DNA of 64,000 nucleotides. It comes from Smithella sp. PtaU1.Bin162. GTDB lineage: Bacteria > Desulfobacterota > Syntrophia > Syntrophales > Smithellaceae. Below, piece by piece: positions 53,354 to 62,169 of this stretch (the first letter of the stretch is position 1; every line of letters starts with the position of its first letter). Below the pieces are notes generated by a model, which searched no databases, was not told where the DNA came from, and saw only the letters and a list, made by a program, of their open reading frames with translations. The translations under genes and the position numbers were made by a program. Location: contig MVRV01000138.1 in NCBI GenBank assembly GCA_002068015.1, forward strand, positions 31,113 through 95,112, given 5' to 3'.

Positions 53354-55246
53354 CTAAGATGTTGCAATCTCAAGTTTTTTTGCTTTAGCCCGCTGCATAT
53401 ATTGGAGCACCACAATAATTCCAAATAGCACCAGACCCGCTAATGTGGAATACAGCTCGGGAATTATGATAGCAACCGATGCAACAATCAGTATTACTCT
53501 TTCAACCCAATTGCAGGGCCGTAACAAATAACCCATGACTCCCGCCGATATAGCAACGATACTTAGCGCACATATAACAAACGTTATTGCCGTCATATAC
53601 AATGGTCCATCAAACATAAGCGATGGAGAGTAAACAAAAACGAAGGGAATCAAGTATGTGATACCTGCAAGTAAAAAACAGTAGAATCCAGTCCGGAAAA
53701 CCGGGGTCTTGGCAATACCCGCTGCAACATATGCGGTAAGAGCAACCGGGGGAGTCAATCCCGAAACAATTCCGAAATAGAAAACGAACAGATGTGCACC
53801 TACCGGAGATATTCCATGTTGAATCAGTGCCGGAGCCGCAAGCACGGCAAGTATAATGTAGCACGCCGTAACCGGCAGCCCCATACCGAGTACAATCGAT
53901 GTAATCATGGTCAGAATGAGCATGAGAAGCAGGCTTCCTCCGGAGAGGTCGACCAGGATGGATGAGAGTTGCATTCCCAATCCCGAAAGATTTACGACAC
54001 CAACAATAAGCCCCGCCGTAGCACATGTCGCGATAATCGTCAGCATCCCTAATGTTCCGGCTTTTAGAATCTTAACAAAATATTCTCCGGCCCTCTTCAA
54101 ACTCATATTTTTTATCTGTTGAATAAAATAAATGGCAACCAAAGTAACAAAGGCAACAGCCGCAGCTCTTTGAGGTGTTGTGGCAAAAACACCCAAACAG
54201 AGAAGTAGTGCTATAAAGGGCCCTGTAAAAATGATGCTGCTCTTCATTACAGGCCAAAAAATCGGCCGTTCTTCTTTCGGTATACCCCCAATTCCTTGTT
54301 TGGCGGCCTCGAAATCTGCAGCCATGTATATAGAAAAATAATAGAGAAGTGCCGGAAGTATTGCCGCCACACAGATCGACAAATACGACACATTTAAAAA
54401 CTCCGCCATTATGAATGCCGCCGCTCCCATCACCGGAGGCATGAGTGCTCCGCCATTGGCTGCAATTGCTGTTACAACAGCAGCGAATTCAGCTCTGAAT
54501 CCTTTATTTATCATCAGTGGAATAGTTAGCGATCCGACGGCGGCAGCGGCTGCAACAGGGCTACCGGAAATCATCCCTATTAAGACACCCATGAAAACAG
54601 ACGCCTTGGCACTTCCGCCGCGCGTTCCACCTAATGTTATTGCCGCTATGTCTACAATCACTTTGTCTCCACCCGATTCTTGAATAGCGGTTGTGAAGAG
54701 CACAAACAAAAATACGAACGTCGCTGAAACGCCTATTGGAATTCCGTATATACCTTCCGTCGAAAGGTATAAAAATGTCGACAGCCAGTTCCAATCAATC
54801 CCTGCGTGCGATATTATTTCCGGAAAATAAGCACCGTATACACCGTAACTTAAAAAAAACAGCGCTATTACAGCCATAACCCAGCCGATGGTTCGCCTAG
54901 TAGCTTCAAGAATAAGAATTATAGCCAATGTCGCCATAACTATGTCCATAGTGTTCGGATTGCCCTGGCGAGAAAGCATCTCCTCTATGGTGCTGAGGTA
55001 ATAATATGAAACATAAAAAGATAGACCGGCAAGAATGACATCCAATCCAAAAATGATTTTATTCTCCGAATAACGTTTCACGAGTGGGAAAAGCAGAAAT
55101 ATTAGAACCAAACCAAACCCCAGATGGATCCCACGCTGCCATTGGGCTGCCATTGCCTGGTAACCTCCCGTATAAAGATGAAACAAGCTCATTGCTATCG
55201 CCAAGGTTGTTATAACAATGGCTAAGGGTCCCCGAAATTTTCTCAT
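53354..55246 (-). CDS. TRAP transporter permease, fused DctQM type (TAXI family)
   Basis: 630 residues from the ATG at 55246 (AAGGAG upstream), a chain of hydrophobic helices. The N-terminal part is the 4-helix DctQ-like unit, the rest the large DctM-like unit (GLIVGVVNLSGLGMQLSSIL; IVLGMGLPVTACYIILAVLA; PPVMGAAAFIMAEF). Fused permeases go with TAXI solute-binding proteins, and one is encoded just upstream. It imports an organic anion with Na+ or H+. Substrates of TAXI systems include dicarboxylates such as glutamate, glutarate-like acids in a few cases; not determinable here. Confidence 0.92.
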   Translation of the reverse strand: MRKFRGPLAIVITTLAIAMSLFHLYTGGYQAMAAQWQRGIHLGFGLVLIFLLFPLVKRYSENKIIFGLDVILAGLSFYVSYYYLSTIEEMLSRQGNPNTMDIVMATLAIILILEATRRTIGWVMAVIALFFLSYGVYGAYFPEIISHAGIDWNWLSTFLYLSTEGIYGIPIGVSATFVFLFVLFTTAIQESGGDKVIVDIAAITLGGTRGGSAKASVFMGVLIGMISGSPVAAAAAVGSLTIPLMINKGFRAEFAAVVTAIAANGGALMPPVMGAAAFIMAEFLNVSYLSICVAAILPALLYYFSIYMAADFEAAKQGIGGIPKEERPIFWPVMKSSIIFTGPFIALLLCLGVFATTPQRAAAVAFVTLVAIYFIQQIKNMSLKRAGEYFVKILKAGTLGMLTIIATCATAGLIVGVVNLSGLGMQLSSILVDLSGGSLLLMLILTMITSIVLGMGLPVTACYIILAVLAAPALIQHGISPVGAHLFVFYFGIVSGLTPPVALTAYVAAGIAKTPVFRTGFYCFLLAGITYLIPFVFVYSPSLMFDGPLYMTAITFVICALSIVAISAGVMGYLLRPCNWVERVILIVASVAIIIPELYSTLAGLVLFGIIVVLQYMQRAKAKKLEIATS

Positions 55247-55423
55247 ACGAATTCTCCTTTTCGCAAAACGAGATGGTATGCAGCACTGAGAATGACAGTG
55301 GTTTATCGCCATCTCACTACCGCTGAAATACTCAGCACTGCATACCTGATGGTCCCCCGTGTGTTCCATGCAGTCTGCCATATACCGACGCCGAAACACT
55401 TCCAATGGAACCCACTGAAATTA

Positions 55424-56410
55424 TTATTTGATTATCTCTATCTTCACGCCCTTTTCCGCATAGAATTTAGCCGCGCCGGGATGCAAGGGAATTGCCGCGC
55501 CCTGCTCCAGCTGTGTAAGAGTGTATTCCGCACCTGAGGGGTGAACTCTTTTGAGATCGACGACATGGCCTTCTATCGTCTTCAAAAAGCTATATATAAG
55601 AGCATCCGGAACATCTTTATGCGCAACAAGGCAGGCTCGAAACGCCATACACGGAACTGCTTCATTTTGACCACTATAGGTTTTCGCAGGGAGTGTATAA
55701 GGCTTAAGAAGAGCCTTTTTCTCAGGGCCTCTTTTCGCAAGATAGGTTTTCACTTTCTTTTCGGAGTAAGGAATAATCCGCATATCTTTTCTAGAGAATA
55801 TATTTGTTATTGAAGAAGTAGGAACACCGGCAGAATAGATGGCCGCATCGACAACGCCGTCCTGAAGCGCTTCAGTCATTTCCGACATTGAGAGGTACGC
55901 AGGTTTTATGTCTGTTATTTCCAATCCATCTACAGCGAGCACATCGAGAGAAAGCGTTAACACTGCACTTCCTTGGGCACCTACAGCAACCTTTTTACCT
56001 TTCAGGTCTGCAATCTGTTTTACCGGAGAGTTGCTTGGAACCACGACCTGCATGGCGCCCATATGACCGCCACCCACATATCTCAAGTTATCAAGCTTTC
56101 CCCCTTCTTTATACATTTCTGTGCCGTTATAGGCATAATATGCAAGGTCGGGCGTAGAAAATCCGATAGCGACTCTTTTACCTGAAACAAGGCGAAGGTT
56201 TTCAATCGAACCGTTTGTTGTAAGCGGAGTAACTTTTGTGTTGTCGAATTTGCGCATAACATCCGCCATTGCTCCGCCGATCACATAATAGGTTCCGCCG
56301 GTACCGGCTGTAGCGAGCATAAAGGGTTGTCCCGCAATAGATTCTTTCCCTGGCATAAAACCAATCACTGTCAAGGCCACAAGTAAATATTTTACTAAAG
56401 ATTTAATCAT
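55424..56410 (-). CDS. TAXI-family TRAP transporter solute-binding protein
   Basis: 328 residues from the ATG at 56410, which has AAAGGAGGAAAGG upstream. A signal peptide (SLVKYLLVALTVIGFMPG) is followed by the TAXI hallmark FMLATAGTGGTYYVIGGAMA. Later landmarks are VVPSNSPVKQIADLKGKKVA and VGAQGSAVLTLSLDVL. It is a periplasmic receptor for the permease encoded 177 bases downstream. The ligand is unknown; operon partners suggest a carboxylate that is activated to CoA. Confidence 0.93.
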   Translation of the reverse strand: MIKSLVKYLLVALTVIGFMPGKESIAGQPFMLATAGTGGTYYVIGGAMADVMRKFDNTKVTPLTTNGSIENLRLVSGKRVAIGFSTPDLAYYAYNGTEMYKEGGKLDNLRYVGGGHMGAMQVVVPSNSPVKQIADLKGKKVAVGAQGSAVLTLSLDVLAVDGLEITDIKPAYLSMSEMTEALQDGVVDAAIYSAGVPTSSITNIFSRKDMRIIPYSEKKVKTYLAKRGPEKKALLKPYTLPAKTYSGQNEAVPCMAFRACLVAHKDVPDALIYSFLKTIEGHVVDLKRVHPSGAEYTLTQLEQGAAIPLHPGAAKFYAEKGVKIEIIK

Positions 56411-56592
56411 TCCTTTCCTCCTTTTTTGAATAATTCTTAAGTTTTTTCTCTCATTATTAATGAAGCAATTTATCGCTTCGATCAATAGCTACTCCTTGCA
56501 CACCATACAATACAAGCTTGAATTCCTACAAACAACCTCCTTTCCTGTATTTATATCCGGAGGGTTGGATTTTCAGAGTGCTGGAGTGGGGA

Positions 56593-57774
56593 CTATTCCT
56601 GCCCTCGGAATTCACTGGGGGTGTGAAATCTTGGGCGATTAGCATTTTTAATACCCAATGCGTCATCCCCTATTAACAGTCTCATTATATTTACAGTTCC
56701 TTCTCCAACCTGATAGAGCTTGGAATCCCGATAATACTTTTCTACCGGCATTTCTAGAGAGTACCCCATGCCCCCGTGAACTTCCATTGCCAAGCCAGCT
56801 GCCCGAACAACAACTTCACCCGAGAAATATTTTGCGATCGCAATTTCCCTTGTGAAAGGTAATCCCTGATCATTAAGCCACGCCGCTTTTCGCACAAGCA
56901 AACGTGCTGCTTCAATTTGGGCCGCCATTTCCGCAATAACGGCTTTTACCTGCTGAAATTCGCGAATCAGTTTGCCAAATGCTATACGCTGATTTGCATA
57001 AGTTACTGAAGCTTCCAAGCAAGCCTGGGCAAGGCCAACTGCACCGCTGGAAACACTGATACGGCCGCGGTCCAGGGCGGTCATGGCAACCGTGAATCCA
57101 TCTCCCATTTTCCCCAAAAGGTTTTCTTTGGGCGCCGTAACGTTTTCGAGAGTAATTTCGGCAATAGGTGAAGACTTATCGCCTAATTTTGGTGTTTCCC
57201 GGGCAATCCAGCCCGTCTGTTTTGTCTCTACTACCACCGCACATAACCCTCGGCGTTTCAGGTTTCGGTCAGTAGTGCCATAGACAACGGCATAGTCTGC
57301 AACCGTGCCGTTGGAGATCCATGTCTTGGATCCGTTGATTTCAAAATGGTCACCTTTATCCGCTATCTGGGTCTCGATCGCAGCCAGATCAGATCCGGCA
57401 TTAGGTTCTGAGAAACAGGTACAGCCCAGCTTTGCACCAAGGACCAAGTCTTTTACATATTTATCACGTACGGCCTCTGTTCCCCATTCCATCATGGTAT
57501 AAGGAACGGTCATGGCCTGAAGGTTAAAGAGCGACCTGAGGCCTGAATCGCCGCGAGATATCTCCTCGCAAACTACGGAGTGGGCCAGAAAACCCGAGTC
57601 AGACCCCCCATAGCGGGGCGGAAATGCGCAGCCAAAAAAGCCCAGTTCACCCATTTTGGAAACCATGTCTCGCTTGAAATTTTCTTCTTTTAATCTTGGC
57701 ACAACCTCCCGCTCGACAAAACGATGGGCTGTATCAAGGATACCTTTAATCTCTTCAGTTAAAGCAAAATTCAT
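56593..57774 (-). CDS. Acyl-CoA dehydrogenase, glutaryl-CoA-dehydrogenase-like
   Basis: 393 residues, full-length ACAD. FAD and substrate segments are CFSEPNAGSDLAAIETQIAD, KTWISNGTVADYAVV and AMEVHGGMGYSLEMPVEKYY. The catalytic Glu is E358 (QVGEGTVNIMR). R80 in GDSGLRSLFNLQ aligns with the Arg that binds the gamma-carboxylate in glutaryl-CoA dehydrogenase. S73 and G357 stand where decarboxylating enzymes have Glu and Tyr, as I recall from work on the Desulfococcus non-decarboxylating enzyme. This fits oxidation of glutaryl-CoA to glutaconyl-CoA without CO2 loss, with a Na+-pump decarboxylase encoded in the same cluster. Confidence 0.85.
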   Translation of the reverse strand: MNFALTEEIKGILDTAHRFVEREVVPRLKEENFKRDMVSKMGELGFFGCAFPPRYGGSDSGFLAHSVVCEEISRGDSGLRSLFNLQAMTVPYTMMEWGTEAVRDKYVKDLVLGAKLGCTCFSEPNAGSDLAAIETQIADKGDHFEINGSKTWISNGTVADYAVVYGTTDRNLKRRGLCAVVVETKQTGWIARETPKLGDKSSPIAEITLENVTAPKENLLGKMGDGFTVAMTALDRGRISVSSGAVGLAQACLEASVTYANQRIAFGKLIREFQQVKAVIAEMAAQIEAARLLVRKAAWLNDQGLPFTREIAIAKYFSGEVVVRAAGLAMEVHGGMGYSLEMPVEKYYRDSKLYQVGEGTVNIMRLLIGDDALGIKNANRPRFHTPSEFRGQE

Positions 57775-57800
57775 GAAATACCTCCAATCTTTATTATAAA

Positions 57801-59129
57801 TTATTTACCGTAAATCAGACCGGCTTTCCTGGCTTGATCGGTCAGCTCTGCCCGGAAACTCGGATGTGCAATATTGATGAGACTTCTCGCCCTTTCATTG
57901 TTGCTCTTCCCTTTCAGATGTGCGACACCGAATTCGGTTACCACATAATCCGCAAGATACCTGGGAACCAAAGGCTGCTGAGGAGCAAAGGGATTCTGTT
58001 CACGCATCGGATGAAATACTATGCGCGAATATTTGCCATCGCTGGTAGTAGAGGATAGGGTCGTAACGAATTTAGCGTCATCGGAAACTGCACAACCAAG
58101 TGCAAAATCAATTTGGCCGCCCGAGCCCGTATATTGATCGTTCAGACCGAGGACATCTGCATAGATATTACCGAAAAGGTCGACTTGGAGTGCTGCATTG
58201 ATGGCTACCATTTTGCTTTGCTGCGCAATAATTCGCGGATGATTCGTATAGTCTACCGGCTGCATCTCAATTATAGCGTTATGGTTCAGCCATTTATACA
58301 GCTCCTTGGTACCTCCATGGAACGTGCAGACGATCTTCCCTTTGTGCATGCTCTTCTTGGAATTATTCAGGACGCCCGATTCAACGAGTGGCCTTACATG
58401 TTCGGGAACCATTTCACCGTGCATGCCAAGATCTTTCTTTCCACCCATAAAAAGTATGGCCGCTTCACTTATAGCGCCATAGCCAATCTGTATTGTGGAG
58501 CCATCATCTACAAGCGAGGCCACATTCTCTCCTATTTTTCTTTCGATTTCGCCGACTTCAAACTGCTCAAGCTCAAATATGGGATCTGTCGTTTCGACCG
58601 CATAATCAATATCTGATATGTGTATGAATGACCTCCCATACGTTACGGGCATATTTGGATTGATCTCTGCAAGAACTAACCTGCAGGGGCGCTCGAGGAC
58701 AGCAAATGCATAATCTACAGAAACCCCCAGGCTGCAGTAACCATAATTATCCGGGGAGGACACGGTGAGCATTAGGACATCACTTTTGTAGTCGCCGGAT
58801 CTAAGCACTTCAGGATATCGTGCAAATGACATTGGGTAAAAATCCGCACGACCCTCTCCAAGCAATCTTCTGACGTCTTTTCTTCTTCCACAGAAAGGGG
58901 TTGCAATTCGAATATGCTTCTCCATGCCCGGATCAGCCATCTTCTTCTGAAATGGCCCAAACGGGGTCAGGTGAAAGATCCGGCAACCCTTTAGCTCGCT
59001 TGCCCTATCGACCAACGACATCGGGAGGTGGCGTGGTTCGGCGCAAAAATTGGCTAAGACGATTTCATCTCCAGATCGAATTGCTTTAACTGCCTCATCC
59101 GCTTTAACAAACTTAGTTTTTTTACTCAT
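57801..59129 (-). CDS. Acetyl-CoA hydrolase/transferase family CoA-transferase
   Basis: 442 residues of the 4-hydroxybutyrate / succinyl-CoA:acetate CoA-transferase family. Landmarks are IQIGYGAISEAAILFMGG, GMHGEMVPEHVRPLVESGVL, VDYTNHPRIIAQQSKMVAIN and GSGGQIDFALGCAVS. It would activate an incoming acid using acetyl-CoA. GGAAGG precedes the ATG. It is the first gene behind the sigma-54 promoter at 59311-59326 and lies 26 bases upstream of the acyl-CoA dehydrogenase, which presumably uses its product. Confidence 0.9.
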   Translation of the reverse strand: MSKKTKFVKADEAVKAIRSGDEIVLANFCAEPRHLPMSLVDRASELKGCRIFHLTPFGPFQKKMADPGMEKHIRIATPFCGRRKDVRRLLGEGRADFYPMSFARYPEVLRSGDYKSDVLMLTVSSPDNYGYCSLGVSVDYAFAVLERPCRLVLAEINPNMPVTYGRSFIHISDIDYAVETTDPIFELEQFEVGEIERKIGENVASLVDDGSTIQIGYGAISEAAILFMGGKKDLGMHGEMVPEHVRPLVESGVLNNSKKSMHKGKIVCTFHGGTKELYKWLNHNAIIEMQPVDYTNHPRIIAQQSKMVAINAALQVDLFGNIYADVLGLNDQYTGSGGQIDFALGCAVSDDAKFVTTLSSTTSDGKYSRIVFHPMREQNPFAPQQPLVPRYLADYVVTEFGVAHLKGKSNNERARSLINIAHPSFRAELTDQARKAGLIYGK

Positions 59130-59310
59130 CAGCTATCCTTCCTTTACTTCTTTTTTATGATTACTGTGTGATGATGCACTATGTCGCATTCGAGTGGGTA
59201 CGAGATCCTATTGAAAAAATATCATCACCTGCCGGCCAATAGAATTATAATGGTGATCTAATATCCAATCACTGCATTTGAGGTTTTTTCCCTTTCCGGC
59301 GTGGATATAA

Positions 59311-59326
59311 GGCAATTACTGTGCCT
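59311..59326 (-). promoter_or_regulatory. Sigma-54 (-24/-12) promoter of the CoA-transferase operon
   Basis: Minus strand AGGCACAGTAATTGCC: GG at 59325-59324 and GC at 59313-59312 with exactly ten bases between, close to the consensus GGCAC-N5-TTGC. Transcription would start near 59300 and run into the CoA-transferase gene 170 bases on. A sigma-54 activator is encoded just upstream. Confidence 0.75.
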
Positions 59327-59437
59327 ACTTGAAAACCAGAGGATTGATTTCTCAGTATTCTGTCCGTAAGATATTGAACTTATTAATTTATTCGTAGATG
59401 CTCATCCAACTTAATTGGACAGGTGCTGTGGCCACGA

Positions 59438-59507
59438 AAACAGATGAACTGTTTGATTTTCGAACATGCATGGAGGTAAATGAAAAGATCCGCTTGGAAT
59501 TCAAGCG
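59438..59507. promoter_or_regulatory. Candidate activator binding sites upstream of the sigma-54 promoter
   Basis: CGCTTG-GAATT-CAAGCG at 59491-59507 and AAACAG-ATGAA-CTGTTT at 59438-59454 are inverted repeats 110-180 bases upstream of the promoter, the right distance for enhancer sites. The rest of 59130-59604 shows no gene. Confidence 0.5.
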
Positions 59508-59604
59508 ATTATCCGTAAGCACTTCAGGATAGGTGAATAATGAATTGTAACAGAAACGAAGACTAAAATAGTTTTCTAAAATGATGGTGCAGCTTATCAG
59601 GTGC

Positions 59605-61005
59605 TCATGCGATCTGATACTTCTTTAATTTTTCGTAAAAAGCACTCCGACTGATACAAAGCATTTTAATCGCCTTTGACTTGTTATTATTAGATTCTTT
59701 TAGTGCATTCATAATGCATTCTTTCTCCACCTTCATCGTACAGCTATCGAGACGGAAAGATTCATTTTGTTTTTTTGTGCGATGCATGGAAATCGCCGCA
59801 GTAAAGTATGCGGGTAAATGCCTTAGCTCGATGAATCTTGAATTACAGGTTACCACAGCTGCTTCCACAATATTCATCAGTTCGCGAATATTACCAGGCC
59901 AGTTGTATTCCATAAACTTGTTCAATACATTTTCAGATAATTTGCATTTTTTATTCTCTTCTTCGGAAAATTTTTTTAAAAAATAATAACTTAAGATGGG
60001 AATATCGTCTCTTCTTTCTCTAAGGGGAATCGTTTCTATACTAAACACATTTAGCCTGTAGAAAAGGTCCTTGCGGAATTTATTTTCCTGGATCAATGTT
60101 TCAAGGTTCTGATTAGTTGCCGCAATAAGCCTTATATCCACCTTGATTGAGTCAATACCTCCAATTCTTTCAATTCTTTTCTCCTGTAGTGCCCTTAATA
60201 ATTTTGACTGTAGCACGATGCTCATATCTCCGATCTCATCAAGAAATAGGGTGCCTTTATCAGCCAATTCTATTTTCCCAGGTTTACCTCCTTTTTTAGC
60301 TCCTGTAAATGCGCCCCCTTCATAGCCGAACAATTCGGATTCCAACAAATTTTCTGGTATTGCGGCACAATTTATTTCTATGAATGGATTTTTTTTTCTT
60401 TTGCTCGCATTGTGAACAGCATTTGCAATCAGGTCTTTTCCGGTACCTGTTTCCCCCTGAATGAGGATGGTTATCTCCGACCGAGCAGCCAACATCGCTC
60501 TTGTAAGCATACTCCTGAATTTCGTGTTATTTCCAATAATTCCCTTGAATTCTTCAGGCAAAGCCCTTTTAAGAAGCTGTTCTTGCAGGTAATCCTGATA
60601 GTCCTTCATTTTTTCTAATTGTTCGCTCAAATTCCTGATCGTAGTTATATTTCTAAAAACCGAAACAACACCTGTCAACTTTCCATCCTTAAATATTGGG
60701 GTGCTGTTTACAATAACATCAATCCCTAATTTTATTATTCTTGATTGCACTCCTATCTCGGGCATACCGGTCTCCAGGACTTTCAGAACAATTGATTCAG
60801 GGGCTATATCCTTCATTCTTTTGCCGACTACTTTACTGGACTTCACGTTGAGCTCCCGCGTGTAAGCGGGATTGACATAAACGATTAATCCCGTAGAATC
60901 CACGACCACAAGAGCATCATACATAGACTCCAAAACCATAACCAGGAATGACTGGTCACATAAATCATCCCACCTGATATTCTTATAAAAGGATAGCTCT
61001 TCCAT
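59605..61005 (-). CDS. Sigma-54-dependent transcriptional activator, PAS-AAA-Fis
   Basis: 466 residues. A PAS domain (about 20-125; LVVVDSTGLIVYVNPAYTRE) is followed by the AAA+ domain with Walker A GETGTGKDLIANAVHNAS, GAFTGAKKGGKPG (the sigma-54 contact loop), TLFLDEIGDM (Walker B) and the R fingers, and a Fis-type HTH at the end (SKAIKMLCISRSAFYEKLKK). No receiver domain, so it senses a ligand through PAS. It is separated by 475 bases from the CoA-transferase start, with a sigma-54 promoter between, so it very probably controls that operon. Confidence 0.95.
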   Translation of the reverse strand: MEELSFYKNIRWDDLCDQSFLVMVLESMYDALVVVDSTGLIVYVNPAYTRELNVKSSKVVGKRMKDIAPESIVLKVLETGMPEIGVQSRIIKLGIDVIVNSTPIFKDGKLTGVVSVFRNITTIRNLSEQLEKMKDYQDYLQEQLLKRALPEEFKGIIGNNTKFRSMLTRAMLAARSEITILIQGETGTGKDLIANAVHNASKRKKNPFIEINCAAIPENLLESELFGYEGGAFTGAKKGGKPGKIELADKGTLFLDEIGDMSIVLQSKLLRALQEKRIERIGGIDSIKVDIRLIAATNQNLETLIQENKFRKDLFYRLNVFSIETIPLRERRDDIPILSYYFLKKFSEEENKKCKLSENVLNKFMEYNWPGNIRELMNIVEAAVVTCNSRFIELRHLPAYFTAAISMHRTKKQNESFRLDSCTMKVEKECIMNALKESNNNKSKAIKMLCISRSAFYEKLKKYQIA

Positions 61006-61041
61006 ATAAGTTCCTTCAGAATTTGCTTTCTAGTTTTTGTT

Positions 61042-61080
61042 TTGTATGTTTGTCGTACAGGCTGTACTAATATCATACAA
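61042..61080. promoter_or_regulatory. 39-bp composite palindrome before the activator gene
   Basis: TTGTATG-N6-GTACAG-G-CTGTAC-N6-CATACAA, symmetric about 61061 and 37 bases upstream of the activator start. The inner and outer arms are all perfect. It suggests two nested dimer sites, for the activator itself or for another repressor. Confidence 0.65.
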
Positions 61081-61583
61081 CTTTATTTTGTCAATTAAAT
61101 ACATAAAGAAACTCTTGCCGAAACAGCTGACCAGGGATGGGCTTTCCCAATCCAGCAAACAACTTGGCGCGATACTAATCCCAAAAGCGAATCCATCTGC
61201 GTTTTTGTTTAGCCTAAGTTATATAATTTCAACTCATGAAATAGCTGTAGAATTTAATTTAATATGATATTAAATCGTCGTCAAGGTGGTTTCTTTTCGG
61301 ATTTTATTTTTCACCCACGTAAATTACCCAGTGGAAATAATCTTTTTTAAAAATTATTTTGGACAGATATTCTCAGCCTCTTCCGGTATCTCCTCAGAAT
61401 GTCTTGAAAATACGGTATTTCGAGGTGTATCGGCAGACTGCGCGTCAGTCAGCGACGTAAAATACTGAGGAAAATGGGATTGATTACTTTCGCGGAGAGA
61501 CGCTGATGGTCTGTTCGGCCAACAAAAATCAGAATGCTGGCAGCGCGGTTGTAATATTAAACCAAGAAAGAGAGGACTAAATA
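61081..61583. other. Noncoding stretch before the broken acyl-CoA dehydrogenase
   Basis: About 500 bases in which I see no convincing gene, RNA or repeat on either strand. Confidence 0.45.
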
Positions 61584-62138
61584 ATGGAGTTTGGATTATC
61601 GGAAGAACTGCAGACGCTCAGTGACACTGTCCGGAATTTTTGCTGCAGGGAAAATCGCACCCTACGCAGATGAATAAGAAATGAAACATTATTTCCCTTA
61701 TGAAGAGGCTGCGAGCCTATGGGCGCGAATTGGGTTTCTTCTGAACAATCAGCCCTCAAAATAGCAGAATTCTAACTTAGCATGTAGTACAAGTATAGGG
61801 GGCAGGTCAGTTCTGAAGAACAGAAACACAAGTTTCTGACTCCCGTGGCCGGAGGGAAAGTTGAAGGCTGTTATGGTTTGACGGAGGCATCCGCCGGTTC
61901 CGATGCAGCTTCATTAAAATGCCGGGCTGTTTTAAAAGGCGACAAATACATAGTCAACGGTACGAAGACATTTATCACCAACGGTAATGTAGCCCATTAT
62001 TGTGTGTTGGCGGCAACAACTGATCCTGCGGCCGGCGCCAAAGGCATAATCACATTGCTGGTCGATTTAAAAGACACACCGGGTTTTCATGTCGGGAAAG
62101 TCGAAGAAAAGATGGGGATTTTAGCTTCCGGGACAGCC
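61584..62138 (+). pseudogene. Acyl-CoA dehydrogenase, 5' fragment of a broken gene
   Basis: Begins MEFGLSEELQTLSDTVRNF, as in short-chain acyl-CoA dehydrogenases. One extra T in a T run then shifts the frame; in the shifted frame it continues AAGKIAPYADE, then a TAA stop, then EMKHYFPYEEAASLWARIGF. Roughly 100 or more bases are missing before the frame resumes at about 61815 with SEEQKHKFLTPVAGGKVEGC, CYGLTEASAGSDAASLKC and EEKMGILASGTA. The IS3 element follows. The gene was therefore dead by point changes as well as by insertion. Confidence 0.88.
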
Positions 62139-62169
62139 TGATCTTACCCCAGAAAAACGGACACCTTGG

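Noticed and set aside
61845..62141. 98-codon frame as an independent gene
   Set aside because: It is an internal part of the broken acyl-CoA dehydrogenase; its stop is supplied by the first bases of the IS.
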